Source: CAG-582 sp964551965
GTDB lineage: Bacteria > Bacillota_I > Bacilli_A > RF39 > UBA660
NCBI GenBank assembly: GCA_964551965.1
Contig: CAZKFB010000006.1
Coordinates: 1 to 44,900 of the forward strand
Direction: 5' to 3'
DNA: 44,900 nt
A program made the position numbers and the translations under genes. Position 1 is the stretch's first letter. The number at the start of each line of letters is the position of its first letter. Positions 1 through 9,757 of the stretch are shown here, piece by piece. The notes under the pieces were generated by a model, which saw nothing but the letters and a program-made list of their open reading frames with translations, was not told the DNA's origin and searched no databases.

Positions 1-1
1 T

Positions 2-487
2 GAAGTATCGGCTAAATATAAAAAAGTTCAAATATGCGGACTTATTAACATTTCCGGATACAAGGCTGTTGGTTATATAACATACTTTAATAATAGATTA
101 TATATGGGCAATTATAATATAGGTAAGAAAAGTAGGATTTTTTCATATGAATTAAATAAAGATGGAAGTATTAATTTAGATTCTATTAGAGAATATAATA
201 GTTATTCTTTTGTTCAAGGAATAACTTTCATAGAACTTGATTCAAAGATACTAGCCTTCATAAGTTCATCGTATGGAATCAATAAATCAATGATAAGAAT
301 AGTAGATTTTAATACAAATAAAGTGCTATATAAAGTAAAAATGCCCCCAATGCTAGAACAAATTACATTTGATGATAATGAAAATTTACTTGCATTATTT
401 GAAAGTAATGCTAAAATATATAGAAAATATCATTTTAGAACTCATGACGTATTGTCTTATAAGATAAGGAGAGATAATAATGAATAG
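2..487 (+). CDS. Hypothetical protein, 5'-truncated by window edge
   Basis: The frame is open from base 2 to the TAA ending at 487, so this is the C-terminal part (about 161 residues) of a longer protein. The Met codon at 104 is internal and lacks a ribosome binding site. The translation alternates short hydrophobic and polar segments, as in beta-propeller or beta-sandwich blades, and no catalytic motif is recognised. It overlaps the next gene by 8 nt, and that gene's Shine-Dalgarno (TAAGGAGAG) lies in this gene's last codons, so the two are probably translationally coupled. Function unknown. Confidence 0.7.
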   Translation, partial: EVSAKYKKVQICGLINISGYKAVGYITYFNNRLYMGNYNIGKKSRIFSYELNKDGSINLDSIREYNSYSFVQGITFIELDSKILAFISSSYGINKSMIRIVDFNTNKVLYKVKMPPMLEQITFDDNENLLALFESNAKIYRKYHFRTHDVLSYKIRRDNNE

Positions 488-1151
488 TAATTTAGATGTA
501 TGGGCAATTCAATCTGATAAAGATGAAATGTATACAGCTCTTGATCAAATAAAGGAAGATGGAGATGTAATTATATATACTAATTTAGTATGTGAATTTA
601 CTGTTGGTAATGAGAAAGTAAAATCTCGTGAATTTGATACGATTGTTGTAAGTGAAAAAAATGATTTCTTAGCTATGTTTATGCGTAAATGCCCAGCTAC
701 TAAACAAGATATTTGTGGATACTTAGATAGTAAAGGTATAAGATATACAGAAGTAACTTTTGCTCCAAGTATATGTGATTTTAATGATGATAACTTAATA
801 ATGCCTATTTGGATGGCAAGAGAAGGATATGTATTAGAAGACGCTTTAAAAGATTCAATTGAAAGTGGAGATATAGACTTTGACTATTATCCAGAACTAC
901 CATCAAATCTTGAATTAGGCTATCTAACAAATGAAAATAGATCACGTTATTCGGTAGAAGGAAGATTGTTTACGGGAGCGCTAATTTCTTCAAATAAAAT
1001 AATCTTATTAGTATTCCAAGGAATTGATGATAACTTAACTCCTCAAGAAACAATTAGTATATTGGAAAACTATGGTATCAATTATGCAATTCGAAGAAAT
1101 GATGAATTTACACTAGACGAACTTAGATATAAGAATAGAAGTTTACAATAA
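480..1151 (+). CDS. Hypothetical protein (223 aa)
   Basis: The ATG at 480 is preceded by TAAGGAGAG. The protein is acidic and soluble, with no signal peptide or membrane segment. It shows alternating beta/alpha character and a C-terminal stretch (about residues 160-215) of hydrophobic strands followed by a helix. I do not recognise the family. It overlaps the upstream gene by 8 nt, which suggests a shared transcript, and an intrinsic terminator starts at its stop codon, so it ends the operon. Confidence 0.75.
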   Translation: MNSNLDVWAIQSDKDEMYTALDQIKEDGDVIIYTNLVCEFTVGNEKVKSREFDTIVVSEKNDFLAMFMRKCPATKQDICGYLDSKGIRYTEVTFAPSICDFNDDNLIMPIWMAREGYVLEDALKDSIESGDIDFDYYPELPSNLELGYLTNENRSRYSVEGRLFTGALISSNKIILLVFQGIDDNLTPQETISILENYGINYAIRRNDEFTLDELRYKNRSLQ

Positions 1152-1178
1152 GATTCAAAAATATTTGAATCTTTTAAT
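1150..1178 (+). terminator. Intrinsic terminator
   Basis: A perfect 10-bp stem, AAGATTCAAA (1150-1159) with TTTGAATCTT (1164-1173), has a 4-nt loop and is followed by a T-rich tract. The left arm overlaps the stop codon of the preceding gene. Confidence 0.8.
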
Positions 1179-1233
1179 TTGCAAAAATATAAAAATAATG
1201 CTAAAATATCAACTAATTTTAGGGGTGTTTGTT

Positions 1234-2351
1234 ATGAAAGTTATGAAAAGTAGATTATATTTACCTTTGCCATTAGATAATGGTTCATTATTTCTAGTTG
1301 ATGATGATCTAACTCCACAAAAGGAGGAACTAGAAAGCCTTCTTGGAACCATTAATAATATGAATAATAAAGATTTTTCTAAAAGAGTACTATTTGGACA
1401 AGAAATTAAGTCTAATAATACTATAGAAGGATATAATGATGATATATCTTTAGTTAAAAGCGTTATTAAACATCCAACTAGTTGCTTAAATGAAGAACAA
1501 AGAAAAAGAATTCTAAATATGTATCGTGGTTATAAATATATCTTACAAGATAAATGCATCAATAAAGATAATTTAAGAGAATTATATAATATACTATCTG
1601 ATGGTTTGTTAAGTAAAGGCGACTTAGAAAATATGGGTGAGTATTATCGATTGGACCCAGTATATATCTTCTATTCGGCTATTCTAAGTAAAGAACCTGA
1701 TATGGGAATAGATGCCTCTCTATTGGAAGAGAGAATGAATATCTTATTGGAATATCTAAATAGTAAAAATAATTTTTCTTGCATGACTGATTATTTTATT
1801 AGATCACAAATAGCGCATTTTTACTTTGTATACTTACACCCATATTATGATATAAACGGAAGAACAGCTAGAACAACAGCGATGTGGTATTTAATCAATA
1901 AAGAAGCTTATCCATATATTATATTTAATCGAGCAATTCAATTAGATAAGAATACATATTACACAGTTATAAGAGATGGAAGAAGGTTCCATAACGTAAC
2001 TTATTTCTTAAATTATATGTTAAAGAACACATTGATTGAGTTAGAAAAAGAATATACAATGGAAATGATTTCGGATAATGCGATGTATGAATTAACTGAT
2101 GGGGAGATTCAAACTTTATATTATATTCTCTCTATGAAGAGTAATTTAACTTACTTTGATTTCTGTTCCTTCTATAATCATTTAAATTCCCATAAGAAGC
2201 CGACAGATATAAAGAAAGAAGTAATACTTCCACTACTAGAAAAAGGAATAATATTAGAGGGAAGAAAATCAAAGAACGATGATAATAATTTCTTTACTTT
2301 AAATCCTAAGTTAGTGAGTATAGAAGAAAAGAACAAACATTTATCACTAGA
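1234..2351 (+). CDS. Fic-domain protein (3' end lost in assembly gap)
   Basis: The start at ATG 1234 follows AGGGGTG with 6-nt spacing; an in-frame TTG at 1165 has no such signal. The Fic core motif reads HPYYDINGRTAR (canonical HPFxxGNGRxxR), encoded near 1840-1875, with the catalytic His and the anion-binding Asn-Gly-Arg present. An N-terminal NNTIEG segment resembles the S-x-x-x-E-G inhibitory motif of class II Fic proteins, with Asn where Ser is usual. Fic enzymes typically AMPylate target hydroxyls using ATP. A C-terminal region of about 80 residues looks like a winged helix. The reading frame runs into the 100-N gap. Continuation into the downstream Big2-NlpC frame depends on the arbitrary gap length and probably joins two different genes. 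Confidence 0.85.
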
Positions 2352-2451
2352 NNNNNNNNNNNNNNNNNNNNNNNNNNNNNNNNNNNNNNNNNNNNNNNNN
2401 NNNNNNNNNNNNNNNNNNNNNNNNNNNNNNNNNNNNNNNNNNNNNNNNNNN
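2352..2451. other. Assembly gap (100 N)
   Basis: Exactly 100 N, the conventional placeholder for a scaffold join of unknown length. The flanking bases show no overlap with each other, so real sequence is probably missing here: the end of the Fic gene and the start of the next gene. Confidence 0.95.
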
Positions 2452-3354
2452 AATGAAACTAAGACAATAACTTCTAATGAAAAAGAAGTTGTATGGTCTA
2501 GTGAAGATGAATTAGTTGCAACAGTTAACAAAGGAGTTATAACGGGTATTTCTCCTGGCAAGACCTTAATTAATGCTCATATTGGAAAATCCAAATCGAG
2601 TGTTGAAGTGATTGTTACTGACTTGATTACATTGCCAATTCTCAATAATGAAAAAGAATATTTAAGTTGTAATAGGTATTCTCTAGAAGAATCAGATTTA
2701 CTAGATCAATTACTTGATTATCGTATTAAAGAAGCCGGAGAAAAGACTAGAGCCGGAGCTGTTGAAGCAGCAAGGTTTTTGACTCTTGAATTTCCTTATC
2801 GACTAACTTACTTTTTAGAAAATGGTAGATTAATAACTGCTGGAAACAGAACTTACTGTGATGGTGAAGGAAGATACTATCATAAAGGTTTATATTTACA
2901 TGAAACTAAGAAAGAAAGTCTAATAGTATCTAATCGCGGGCCTGCTATATGGGGATGTGATCTCTATAATGGAGTTGAAAAGAGAACATTTGCAAATGGT
3001 CTAGATTGTTCAGGATTTATCTCATGGGCCCTTTTAAATGCAGGCTATGACCCGGGTGATGGAGGAGCTGGAATAACGGAATTAAAAACGGATATGGATG
3101 ATCTAGGCAAAAAGATAACAATAAAAGATGCAATTGTATTAAATCATTTCAAAGTTGGCGATTTAATGAGCAGATATGGACATATTGGTATCATTGTTGG
3201 TATCGATAATGAAACTATCTATATAGCTGAAGCATTAGATGATGATCTTCATATTTTAGTTCAAAATAAAATGGATCTAGCTAAGAAATGGAAATATATA
3301 ATTGATATGGATGATTTCTATAAAGAAGATGGAAATCTAGTAAATATGTGGTAA
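2452..3354 (+). CDS. Big2 + NlpC/P60-like cell-wall hydrolase (5' end lost in gap)
   Basis: The first residues after the gap form a bacterial Ig-like (Big2) repeat: VVWSSEDELVATVNKG, then GVITGISPGKTLINA. After a linker comes an NlpC/P60-type fold with the catalytic Cys in DCSGF (TGT at 3007-3009) and the catalytic His in GHIGIIVG (CAT at 3181-3183). Such enzymes cleave peptidoglycan stem peptides outside the cell. A signal peptide must lie in the gap. An exported hydrolase is hard to reconcile with fusion to the cytosolic Fic protein upstream, so I treat it as a separate gene. A terminator begins at its stop codon. Confidence 0.8.
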   Translation, partial: NETKTITSNEKEVVWSSEDELVATVNKGVITGISPGKTLINAHIGKSKSSVEVIVTDLITLPILNNEKEYLSCNRYSLEESDLLDQLLDYRIKEAGEKTRAGAVEAARFLTLEFPYRLTYFLENGRLITAGNRTYCDGEGRYYHKGLYLHETKKESLIVSNRGPAIWGCDLYNGVEKRTFANGLDCSGFISWALLNAGYDPGDGGAGITELKTDMDDLGKKITIKDAIVLNHFKVGDLMSRYGHIGIIVGIDNETIYIAEALDDDLHILVQNKMDLAKKWKYIIDMDDFYKEDGNLVNMW

Positions 3355-3382
3355 AGAATATTTTAGACAATATTCTTTTTTT
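3353..3382 (+). terminator. Intrinsic terminator
   Basis: A 10-bp perfect stem (3353-3362 with 3369-3378) with a 6-nt loop is followed by a T run. It begins inside the TAA of the preceding gene. Confidence 0.85.
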
Positions 3383-3437
3383 ATTAAAAGTATAGAAAAT
3401 ATATTTTAAATTTATTATAATTAAAGAGGTGATAATA

Positions 3438-4031
3438 ATGACAAATATAAAATATAAGATAACGCATGGAGTATATGTTGTAACAACTCAAGAAGGCGGA
3501 TGTATTGTTGATGCAGTAAGTCAAGTGAGTGGAGGAGAGGAACCTCTAATAAGCATTGCTATTAATAAAGGAAATTATACTAATGAATTAGTTAAGAAGA
3601 ATAAGAAATTAATATTATCCATTGTTTCTGAATCTAATGACGGAGAATTAATTAGAAACTTTGGCCATCAATCAATGAGAGATGTTAATAAATTTGCAAA
3701 CGGCGAATATAACGAAGTTGATGGAATAAAAGTCCCTAAAAATGTAATTGGTTATCTAGAATGTAGTTTAGTTGATACAATTGATACAGAAACTCATGAT
3801 TTATTTATAGTTCGAGCTATTGATGGAGATATGTATAAAGATGAGAAACCTATGACTTATGCATATTATCAGGAACATAAAGATGAATTAGTTAAAGTGG
3901 AAACTAAAAAAGGAAAAAGAGCTTATGTATGTACTATTTGCGGATATGTTTATTATGGAGATGAACTACCTAGTGATTTCATATGCCCTAGATGTGGTGT
4001 AGATGCAAGTCTATTTAAATTGGCTGATTAA
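3438..4031 (+). CDS. Flavin reductase-like protein with C-terminal rubredoxin domain
   Basis: The ATG at 3438 has AAAGAGGTG 6 nt upstream; a GTG at 3429 lies inside that site. Residues 1-145 resemble the FMN-binding flavin-reductase/flavoredoxin fold. Residues 150-197 are a rubredoxin with paired cysteines (CTICGY and CPRCG). This architecture matches high-molecular-weight rubredoxins (Hrb), which in anaerobes pass electrons from NAD(P)H and FMN to diiron or flavodiiron partners for O2, NO or peroxide detoxification. Rubrerythrin lies about 600 nt downstream on the same strand, supporting an oxidative-stress role. The partner assignment is inference. Confidence 0.88.
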   Translation: MTNIKYKITHGVYVVTTQEGGCIVDAVSQVSGGEEPLISIAINKGNYTNELVKKNKKLILSIVSESNDGELIRNFGHQSMRDVNKFANGEYNEVDGIKVPKNVIGYLECSLVDTIDTETHDLFIVRAIDGDMYKDEKPMTYAYYQEHKDELVKVETKKGKRAYVCTICGYVYYGDELPSDFICPRCGVDASLFKLAD

Positions 4032-4043
4032 TACGGATAATAT

Positions 4044-4604
4044 ATGAGTAGATTATGGCATAAAAAAGATCGAATATTTGTCTTCGATCAAAATACACTT
4101 ATTCTAAATAACAAGATAGAAGAGTTATTATATAAACTAAAAATATCTTGTAAATTAAATGAAGATTTACCAAATATAGTAGATTGCTATATTGAAAAAC
4201 AAAAAGAGATAATTAATTATCTCGATAAGTATAATATTGATTATTATTCTGAAGATTTTACATTAAATAGAATTATTCTAAATAAACTAGAAATTGAAAT
4301 AGATGCATGTGAAAGAGAATTAATAAAAGCCATTAATAAGACTAAACATCCATTATATAAAAACTTTGTTAAAACTAATTTTAGTAAATATATTATAGGT
4401 AATAATATAAATAATTACCATAGATTTTTAAACAATATTAAGAACTATGAATTCTCTAAAGATCTCGATAATATTATAAAGTATAAATACAGTAATAAAA
4501 ATAATTATTATTTAAATAATACAATAAAAAAAGACAAGAAAATACTTGCTAAATTAGGTAGAAAAGACCTAATAAAATACATTAATGATGTTGTTAAAAA
4601 CTAA
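4044..4604 (+). CDS. Hypothetical Lys/Asn/Tyr-rich protein (186 aa)
   Basis: It starts at ATG 4044, 12 nt after the flavoredoxin gene, with only a weak ribosome binding site (ACGGAT). The protein is strongly helical, basic and rich in Asn, Lys, Ile and Tyr, with no membrane segment or recognisable motif. It sits between two oxidative-stress genes, but its low-complexity composition gives no functional hint. It could be a rapidly evolving lineage-specific protein. Confidence 0.6.
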   Translation: MSRLWHKKDRIFVFDQNTLILNNKIEELLYKLKISCKLNEDLPNIVDCYIEKQKEIINYLDKYNIDYYSEDFTLNRIILNKLEIEIDACERELIKAINKTKHPLYKNFVKTNFSKYIIGNNINNYHRFLNNIKNYEFSKDLDNIIKYKYSNKNNYYLNNTIKKDKKILAKLGRKDLIKYINDVVKN

Positions 4605-4645
4605 TGGTTATGTTATAATAATTAATGGAAAAGGAAGGTATTAAT

Positions 4646-5185
4646 ATGGAATTACAAGGTTCAAAAACAGAACAAAATTTAATGACAGCTTTTGCTGGAG
4701 AATCACAAGCTAGAAATAAATATACTTATTTCGCTTCTAAGGCTAAAAAGGATGGCTATGAACAAATAGCTGCTATATTCTTAGAAACTGCTGAGAATGA
4801 AAAAGAACATGCTAAAATGTGGTTCAAAGAATTAAATGGAGGAGAAATTCCATCTACTATAGATAACTTGCATGCTGCTGCTGATGGAGAAAACTATGAG
4901 TGGACTGATATGTATGCAGAGTTTGCTAAAACTGCAAAAGAAGAAGGTTTCGATCGTATTGCATATCTTTTTGAATCAGTTGGTGAAATTGAAAAAGAAC
5001 ATGAAAATAGATATCGTAAGTTAATCGAAAATGTTGAAGGCGGGTTAGTATTTTCTAAAGATGGTGATCGTATTTGGAAATGTCGTAACTGCGGTCATAT
5101 CGTTGTTGGAAAGAGCGCTCCTGAAGTATGTCCAGTATGTGCTCATCCACAAAGCTATTTTGAAATTAAAGCTGAAAACTATTAA
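4646..5185 (+). CDS. rbr: Rubrerythrin
   Basis: Rubrerythrin reduces hydrogen peroxide at a non-sulfur diiron site, using electrons from its own rubredoxin domain. The ferritin-like domain shows Glu19, Glu52-x-x-His55 and the ExExxH region near 114-119. The C-terminal rubredoxin uses Cys146, Cys149, Cys162 and Cys165. ATG 4646 is chosen because AAGGAAGGT stands 7 nt upstream; an earlier ATG at 4625 has no site and adds a non-homologous extension. At 179 residues it matches typical length. The flavoredoxin-rubredoxin upstream is a plausible reductant. A terminator follows, so this gene ends the operon. Confidence 0.95.
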   Translation: MELQGSKTEQNLMTAFAGESQARNKYTYFASKAKKDGYEQIAAIFLETAENEKEHAKMWFKELNGGEIPSTIDNLHAAADGENYEWTDMYAEFAKTAKEEGFDRIAYLFESVGEIEKEHENRYRKLIENVEGGLVFSKDGDRIWKCRNCGHIVVGKSAPEVCPVCAHPQSYFEIKAENY

Positions 5186-5189
5186 GATA

Positions 5190-5217
5190 AAAATATTAGC
5201 TCTTGCTAATATTTTTT
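5190..5217. terminator. Bidirectional terminator between convergent genes
   Basis: AAAATATTAGC (5190-5200) pairs with GCTAATATTTT (5205-5215) around a TCTT loop. T runs lie to the right and A runs to the left, so it can serve rbr and the convergent helicase gene, whose stop codon (5206-5208) lies inside the right arm. Confidence 0.85.
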
Positions 5218-6573
5218 TATTTCAATATAATCTTTATAATCATGGATAAGTTCTTTAACAAAGGGACTTATTCTTTTATTTACCATAATATACACATAAC
5301 TCTTTGTTCTTGTTAAAGCAACATAGAATAGTCTTCTTTCTTCTTCATACATGATATAATCATGTTCATTTAATACTTTACTTAATATCTTTTCATTCTT
5401 TATCTTATTTGGAATATTATCTGAATTTACTAAGATTACATTTTCACACTCTAATCCCTTTGATCTATGAATTGTTAATTTATTATCATGGTTTATATTT
5501 TCAATATCTTTATTATTTCTTCCAATAACTAATACTTCTCCATTAATTCTTTTTATTAAATCATCGACATTAGAATTAAATATAATTTTAATTGGTCTAT
5601 CCAAATTTTTATTTGATTTAATTGACTTTTTTAATTGATGTTTATTCTTCATAATAAAATTAGATGTCACATAAATTAATTCATTACTATTCCTATAAGT
5701 ATATTCCAAACTAAAATAACTAGTATTAGTAAAATACTTTTTAAAGTTAATAAATAAATCGAGATTACATCCACTAAATCTATATATACTTTGCCAATCA
5801 TCACCAACGACAAATAACTTAGAATTGCACTTATCAATTATTTCTTTAATTAGATTAAACCTAACTAGAGATGTATCTTGAAATTCATCAATAATAATAT
5901 AACTATAGTAAATATTTGAGGTTCTAACCTTATATTTAGCTAATTGAATCATATCATCAAAATCTATTTTATTTGTACTTTCTAGTTCTCTTTTATATAT
6001 AACCATTATATCTAATATAAACTTTAATATTATTCTATTTAATAAGAAAGATTTTCGATAAAAATTATATATAACAGATAAAGAATAATCATTTGATTTT
6101 GCTAACTTAATAAAAGTTTCAATAGTTCTTTTTAAAGAATTATATTCTTTCGTATTAAATAAATCATTTCTATTAGTAAAAAGATATCTCTTTAGTTTAT
6201 TAAAGTTTCTTTTATTATATCTAACATATGATTTAAAATATTCATCTATGATATAACTTAAGTAATTATCATTAACAATTGAATAAGAAGAACCAATTAT
6301 ATTTAAACTTAGTTTATGAAATGTATAGACATCGATATCATAACCAATACTTAGTAATTTTTTCTTTAATGATTTAACTGTTTCATTAGTAAAAGATATA
6401 CAAAGAATCTCCGATTGCTTAACATTTAATTCTTCTATTAAGTATTTAATTTTCCCCATTATCGTGAATGTTTTACCTGACCCAGCTCCGGCACTTACGA
6501 GAACAGCATCATCATTACATTTTATAGTTCTCACTTGTGTCTCATCTAAATCAATTCCTAGAATATTAAACAT
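5206..6573 (-). CDS. Compact UvrD/Rep-family superfamily I helicase
   Basis: All SF1A helicase motifs are present in 455 residues: a Q-motif glutamine (Q13), Walker A SAGAGSGKT (27-35), Walker B DEFQDT, motif III GDDWQSIYRF, motif IV TYRNS, motif V HRSKGLE and motif VI YVALTRTKS. Such enzymes are ATP-driven 3'-5' DNA translocases. It is much shorter than UvrD/PcrA (about 720 aa), because the 1B and 2B accessory subdomains are reduced and the C-terminal tail is missing. It follows addAB on the same strand but is separated from it by a terminator, so it is probably transcribed alone. GGTGAT upstream of the ATG supports the start. The exact substrate is unknown. Confidence 0.88.
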   Translation of the reverse strand: MFNILGIDLDETQVRTIKCNDDAVLVSAGAGSGKTFTIMGKIKYLIEELNVKQSEILCISFTNETVKSLKKKLLSIGYDIDVYTFHKLSLNIIGSSYSIVNDNYLSYIIDEYFKSYVRYNKRNFNKLKRYLFTNRNDLFNTKEYNSLKRTIETFIKLAKSNDYSLSVIYNFYRKSFLLNRIILKFILDIMVIYKRELESTNKIDFDDMIQLAKYKVRTSNIYYSYIIIDEFQDTSLVRFNLIKEIIDKCNSKLFVVGDDWQSIYRFSGCNLDLFINFKKYFTNTSYFSLEYTYRNSNELIYVTSNFIMKNKHQLKKSIKSNKNLDRPIKIIFNSNVDDLIKRINGEVLVIGRNNKDIENINHDNKLTIHRSKGLECENVILVNSDNIPNKIKNEKILSKVLNEHDYIMYEEERRLFYVALTRTKSYVYIMVNKRISPFVKELIHDYKDYIEIKKY

Positions 6574-6620
6574 AGTATCACCTAATATATTTATTAACTA
6601 AAAAAATGCATTTTACTACA

Positions 6621-6648
6621 AAAGAAAAAAGGATCTTAATCCTTTAAT
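6621..6648 (-). terminator. Intrinsic terminator of the addAB operon
   Basis: AAAGGAT (6628-6634) pairs with ATCCTTT (6639-6645) around a 4-nt loop. The A tract at 6621-6630 becomes the U tract on the minus strand. It overlaps the addA stop codon. Confidence 0.75.
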
Positions 6649-9600
6649 CTAATTTTTTAAATATATCTTTATTTATTGAATATAAATAGATGTTAGTTTT
6701 TATCTTAAGAGTATTTTCAATATAATCTTTATATCCATTTAATTGAACTTTGTATTCTTCACTTTCAATATTAGATAATTTATAATCAATTATATCGGCA
6801 TGATCTTTATATACTAGTAAGAGATCAATAAATCCATGATACTTTATTCCATTACTTACATACATGATTTCTTTTTCTTTGTAGATATCGGACTCTTTAA
6901 TATTTTTAACTTCATCATGACTTAAGAAATTCTTTATCTTATCTTTAGCTTCATCACTTATATTTAAAGTATCTATATTATTATTTTTAAAATCACATAC
7001 TTCAAATACATAGTGCATGTATGTTCCAAAATCCAATCGTTCTTTAAACTCTTTATCAATTACTTTAGATAATGTTTTAGAGAAGTGTCTATTATCCAAT
7101 ACTTTATTATCAATAACTAATTCTCTAGTTTCTATTACTTCATTACTATTATTAAGTTTTAATTCTAACTCTTTACTATTATTATAATCTTTACTAATTC
7201 CCACATCATCTAAATTAATATTTCTAAAATAAGATGATAGAGGTATCCTCAAGTAATTTATAAAGTCAGATAACTTCTTAACATTCATAAGTTTAGAATA
7301 GGGAATATTAACTTCGCTTTCGATACTTAAATTCTCTTTATTAATTATAATAATCTTTTCTTTTGCTCTTGTTAAAGCAACATAAAATAATCTAATTTTC
7401 TCTGATAGAGTTTCTTTTCTTTCTATTATTTTATTTAAATAGAAGGTAAAAGTATTTGCATATCCTTCATTAGTATATGGAGTAATAATGCCAATACTTT
7501 GATTAAAGTCTAACAACGGAACATCTGGAGTTTTAGTAAAATCACTATCGAGGAATGGAAGATACACGTATGGATATTCAAGCCCTTTAGAACCATGAAT
7601 CGTCATTATCGTAACTACATTACCACTACTACTATTTCTCGACATCTTAATATCATTATCTCCATTAAGTAGTTCATCAAAGTAATCATTTATTGAATAT
7701 AAATCATAACCAATATTATTTAAATTTTTAGCATTATTGATAAATAGTTCTAACTTAGTTAGTTTATCATCGATATTTCCATCTAGCATAGTTTTATTAA
7801 TAATATCAAATCTATCAATTAGTAATTCTAATAATTCAACTATACCTAAAGAATCACATTCGAGAGTTATATTTAAAATAGTTTTGATTATTTCTGTTTC
7901 ATTATATTTATTATTAGTTACTATATCAAATATCTCTTTATCATTTAAATTACCTACATAACTTCGAGCAATTGAAATCCAAGCATGTTTAAATTCATTA
8001 TCGAAACATTTCTCTTTAACTTTAATAATTAAAGTAATTAAATTTTTTAAGATATATATTTCGGCATCTTCTTTAACACTTACATCTTTATCGATAATGG
8101 CTGGAATATTTTTACTTTCAAGAATTCTTTTTAAAAGATCAAAATTCTTACTCTTATCAACTAAAATTACAAAGTCTTTATAATCGATATTTCTTGAACA
8201 CATTTTATCTTTGTCCATATAGGTTACTTGTTCACGATTATTAATCCTATTTATAATATCATTTGCAATAATAAAACATTCAGCTTCTTTAGAATCATAC
8301 TTATGGTTATCATTATTGTAATTTAACACTTCCATATTATAGTCGCTATTTAGATTAAAATTTATATATTCTTTGTTTCCATATTCCATTTGATGTTCAC
8401 TTTTATAATTAGCTCCACCAATATCATCAAACATGATATGATCAAATACTTCATTAATCGCCTTTACAACTTCAAATCTCGATCTAAAGTTTTCCATTAG
8501 ATCAATTTTAAATCCATTCTTTCCGTTTTTATAATTATCATATTTATTTTTAAATATATAAGGATTAGCATTTCTAAATCGATAGATAGATTGTTTAATA
8601 TCACCAACCATATAGACATTATTATTTGCTATATATGAAATAAACTCTTCTTGAATATCATTGGTATCTTGGTATTCATCAATCATTATTTCATAAGTAT
8701 TATTCTTTATTGACTCTCTAACTGACTCATTATTCTTAACTATATCTATTGCTTTATAAGCAATATCAAAGAATTCATAACTATTATTATCATGTTTAAA
8801 TTTATTTAACTTATCATCTAATATAATTAAGATACTTACTATTACTTTAGCATAGTTAATCGTACTCTTATAGTTATCTATTATTTCCTTTTTGCTATCT
8901 GCTAATTTAAAACTTTTTATCTTCTTTATTACATTAGTAATTTCATCTCTAATAGCTTTAAATTCTTCTGTATATCTCTTAGCTGAATATCTTTCAAAAC
9001 TAAAATTAAGTGAATCCATTAATTCATCATAAGTAGTTGCATAATTAAAGTTACTTATATGTTGATCATTTAATCTTAGTATATCTTCATCAATTGTTTC
9101 ATCTTTAATTCCTTCATATAAAGAAGATACTTCATCTCGAAGTCTAAATAAATGATCTTCAAACTTAGAAAATAATTCATCAATTAATTCATCACTGAAA
9201 TAAGTATCTATATAAGTACTTAAAAATTCTCTTCTATTAATTACATTAGTAATAGACTTATAAATCTTCTTGATGTCACTTCTTATTTTAGTATCATTTT
9301 TAACACATAAATCCTTAATTAATTTTTTGAACTCATCATTATTCTCATAGTACTCTTCAAATATTTCATCTATATAAATATCCATTTGTCTATTTATTAA
9401 ACTAGAATCTACTATTGAAAAATTCTTATCAATATCAACTAAGTAATTATATTTTTTAACTAGTGAAGAAGCAAATGAATCGAATGTTGTAATATAACTT
9501 GCATCGATTAGTTCAAGGTTATTGTGCACGTCAGGATTATCACTTATGATCTTTCTTATTCGATCTTTCATCTCTTGTGCAGCATTGTTCGTGAATGTTA

Positions 9601-9757
9601 AAATAATTAACTTATCGATTGTTATTCCACTTTTTAAAATTCTTAGAACACGATTCTTTAATACAGTTGTTTTACCTGATCCAGCTCCGGCGGACACGAT
9701 TATATTTGTATCTTTTTTATTTACTGCTAGCTTTTGTATATCAGTTAAACTACTCAT
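6644..9757 (-). CDS. addA: ATP-dependent helicase/nuclease subunit A (AddA/RexA)
   Basis: AddA is the helicase-nuclease subunit of the Gram-positive RecBCD equivalent, which resects double-strand breaks for recombination. Walker A is SAGAGSGKT (22-30), followed by DEYQDT, GDIKQSIYRFRN, NFRSR, TIHGSKGLEYPYVYLP and FYVALTRAKEK. The C-terminal RecB-type nuclease retains the GFIDLL...DYK signature. I start at the ATG at 9757 because GGTG lies about 6 nt upstream; an in-frame ATG at 9763 abuts that signal. The start overlaps the addB stop by 8 nt, indicating coupled translation. At 1037 residues it is slightly shorter than the Bacillus protein. Confidence 0.95.
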   Translation of the reverse strand: MSSLTDIQKLAVNKKDTNIIVSAGAGSGKTTVLKNRVLRILKSGITIDKLIILTFTNNAAQEMKDRIRKIISDNPDVHNNLELIDASYITTFDSFASSLVKKYNYLVDIDKNFSIVDSSLINRQMDIYIDEIFEEYYENNDEFKKLIKDLCVKNDTKIRSDIKKIYKSITNVINRREFLSTYIDTYFSDELIDELFSKFEDHLFRLRDEVSSLYEGIKDETIDEDILRLNDQHISNFNYATTYDELMDSLNFSFERYSAKRYTEEFKAIRDEITNVIKKIKSFKLADSKKEIIDNYKSTINYAKVIVSILIILDDKLNKFKHDNNSYEFFDIAYKAIDIVKNNESVRESIKNNTYEIMIDEYQDTNDIQEEFISYIANNNVYMVGDIKQSIYRFRNANPYIFKNKYDNYKNGKNGFKIDLMENFRSRFEVVKAINEVFDHIMFDDIGGANYKSEHQMEYGNKEYINFNLNSDYNMEVLNYNNDNHKYDSKEAECFIIANDIINRINNREQVTYMDKDKMCSRNIDYKDFVILVDKSKNFDLLKRILESKNIPAIIDKDVSVKEDAEIYILKNLITLIIKVKEKCFDNEFKHAWISIARSYVGNLNDKEIFDIVTNNKYNETEIIKTILNITLECDSLGIVELLELLIDRFDIINKTMLDGNIDDKLTKLELFINNAKNLNNIGYDLYSINDYFDELLNGDNDIKMSRNSSSGNVVTIMTIHGSKGLEYPYVYLPFLDSDFTKTPDVPLLDFNQSIGIITPYTNEGYANTFTFYLNKIIERKETLSEKIRLFYVALTRAKEKIIIINKENLSIESEVNIPYSKLMNVKKLSDFINYLRIPLSSYFRNINLDDVGISKDYNNSKELELKLNNSNEVIETRELVIDNKVLDNRHFSKTLSKVIDKEFKERLDFGTYMHYVFEVCDFKNNNIDTLNISDEAKDKIKNFLSHDEVKNIKESDIYKEKEIMYVSNGIKYHGFIDLLLVYKDHADIIDYKLSNIESEEYKVQLNGYKDYIENTLKIKTNIYLYSINKDIFKKLD

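Noticed and set aside
1165..3354. A single 729-aa Fic-NlpC/P60 protein.
   Set aside because: It depends on an arbitrary 100-N gap and joins cytosolic and extracellular domains.
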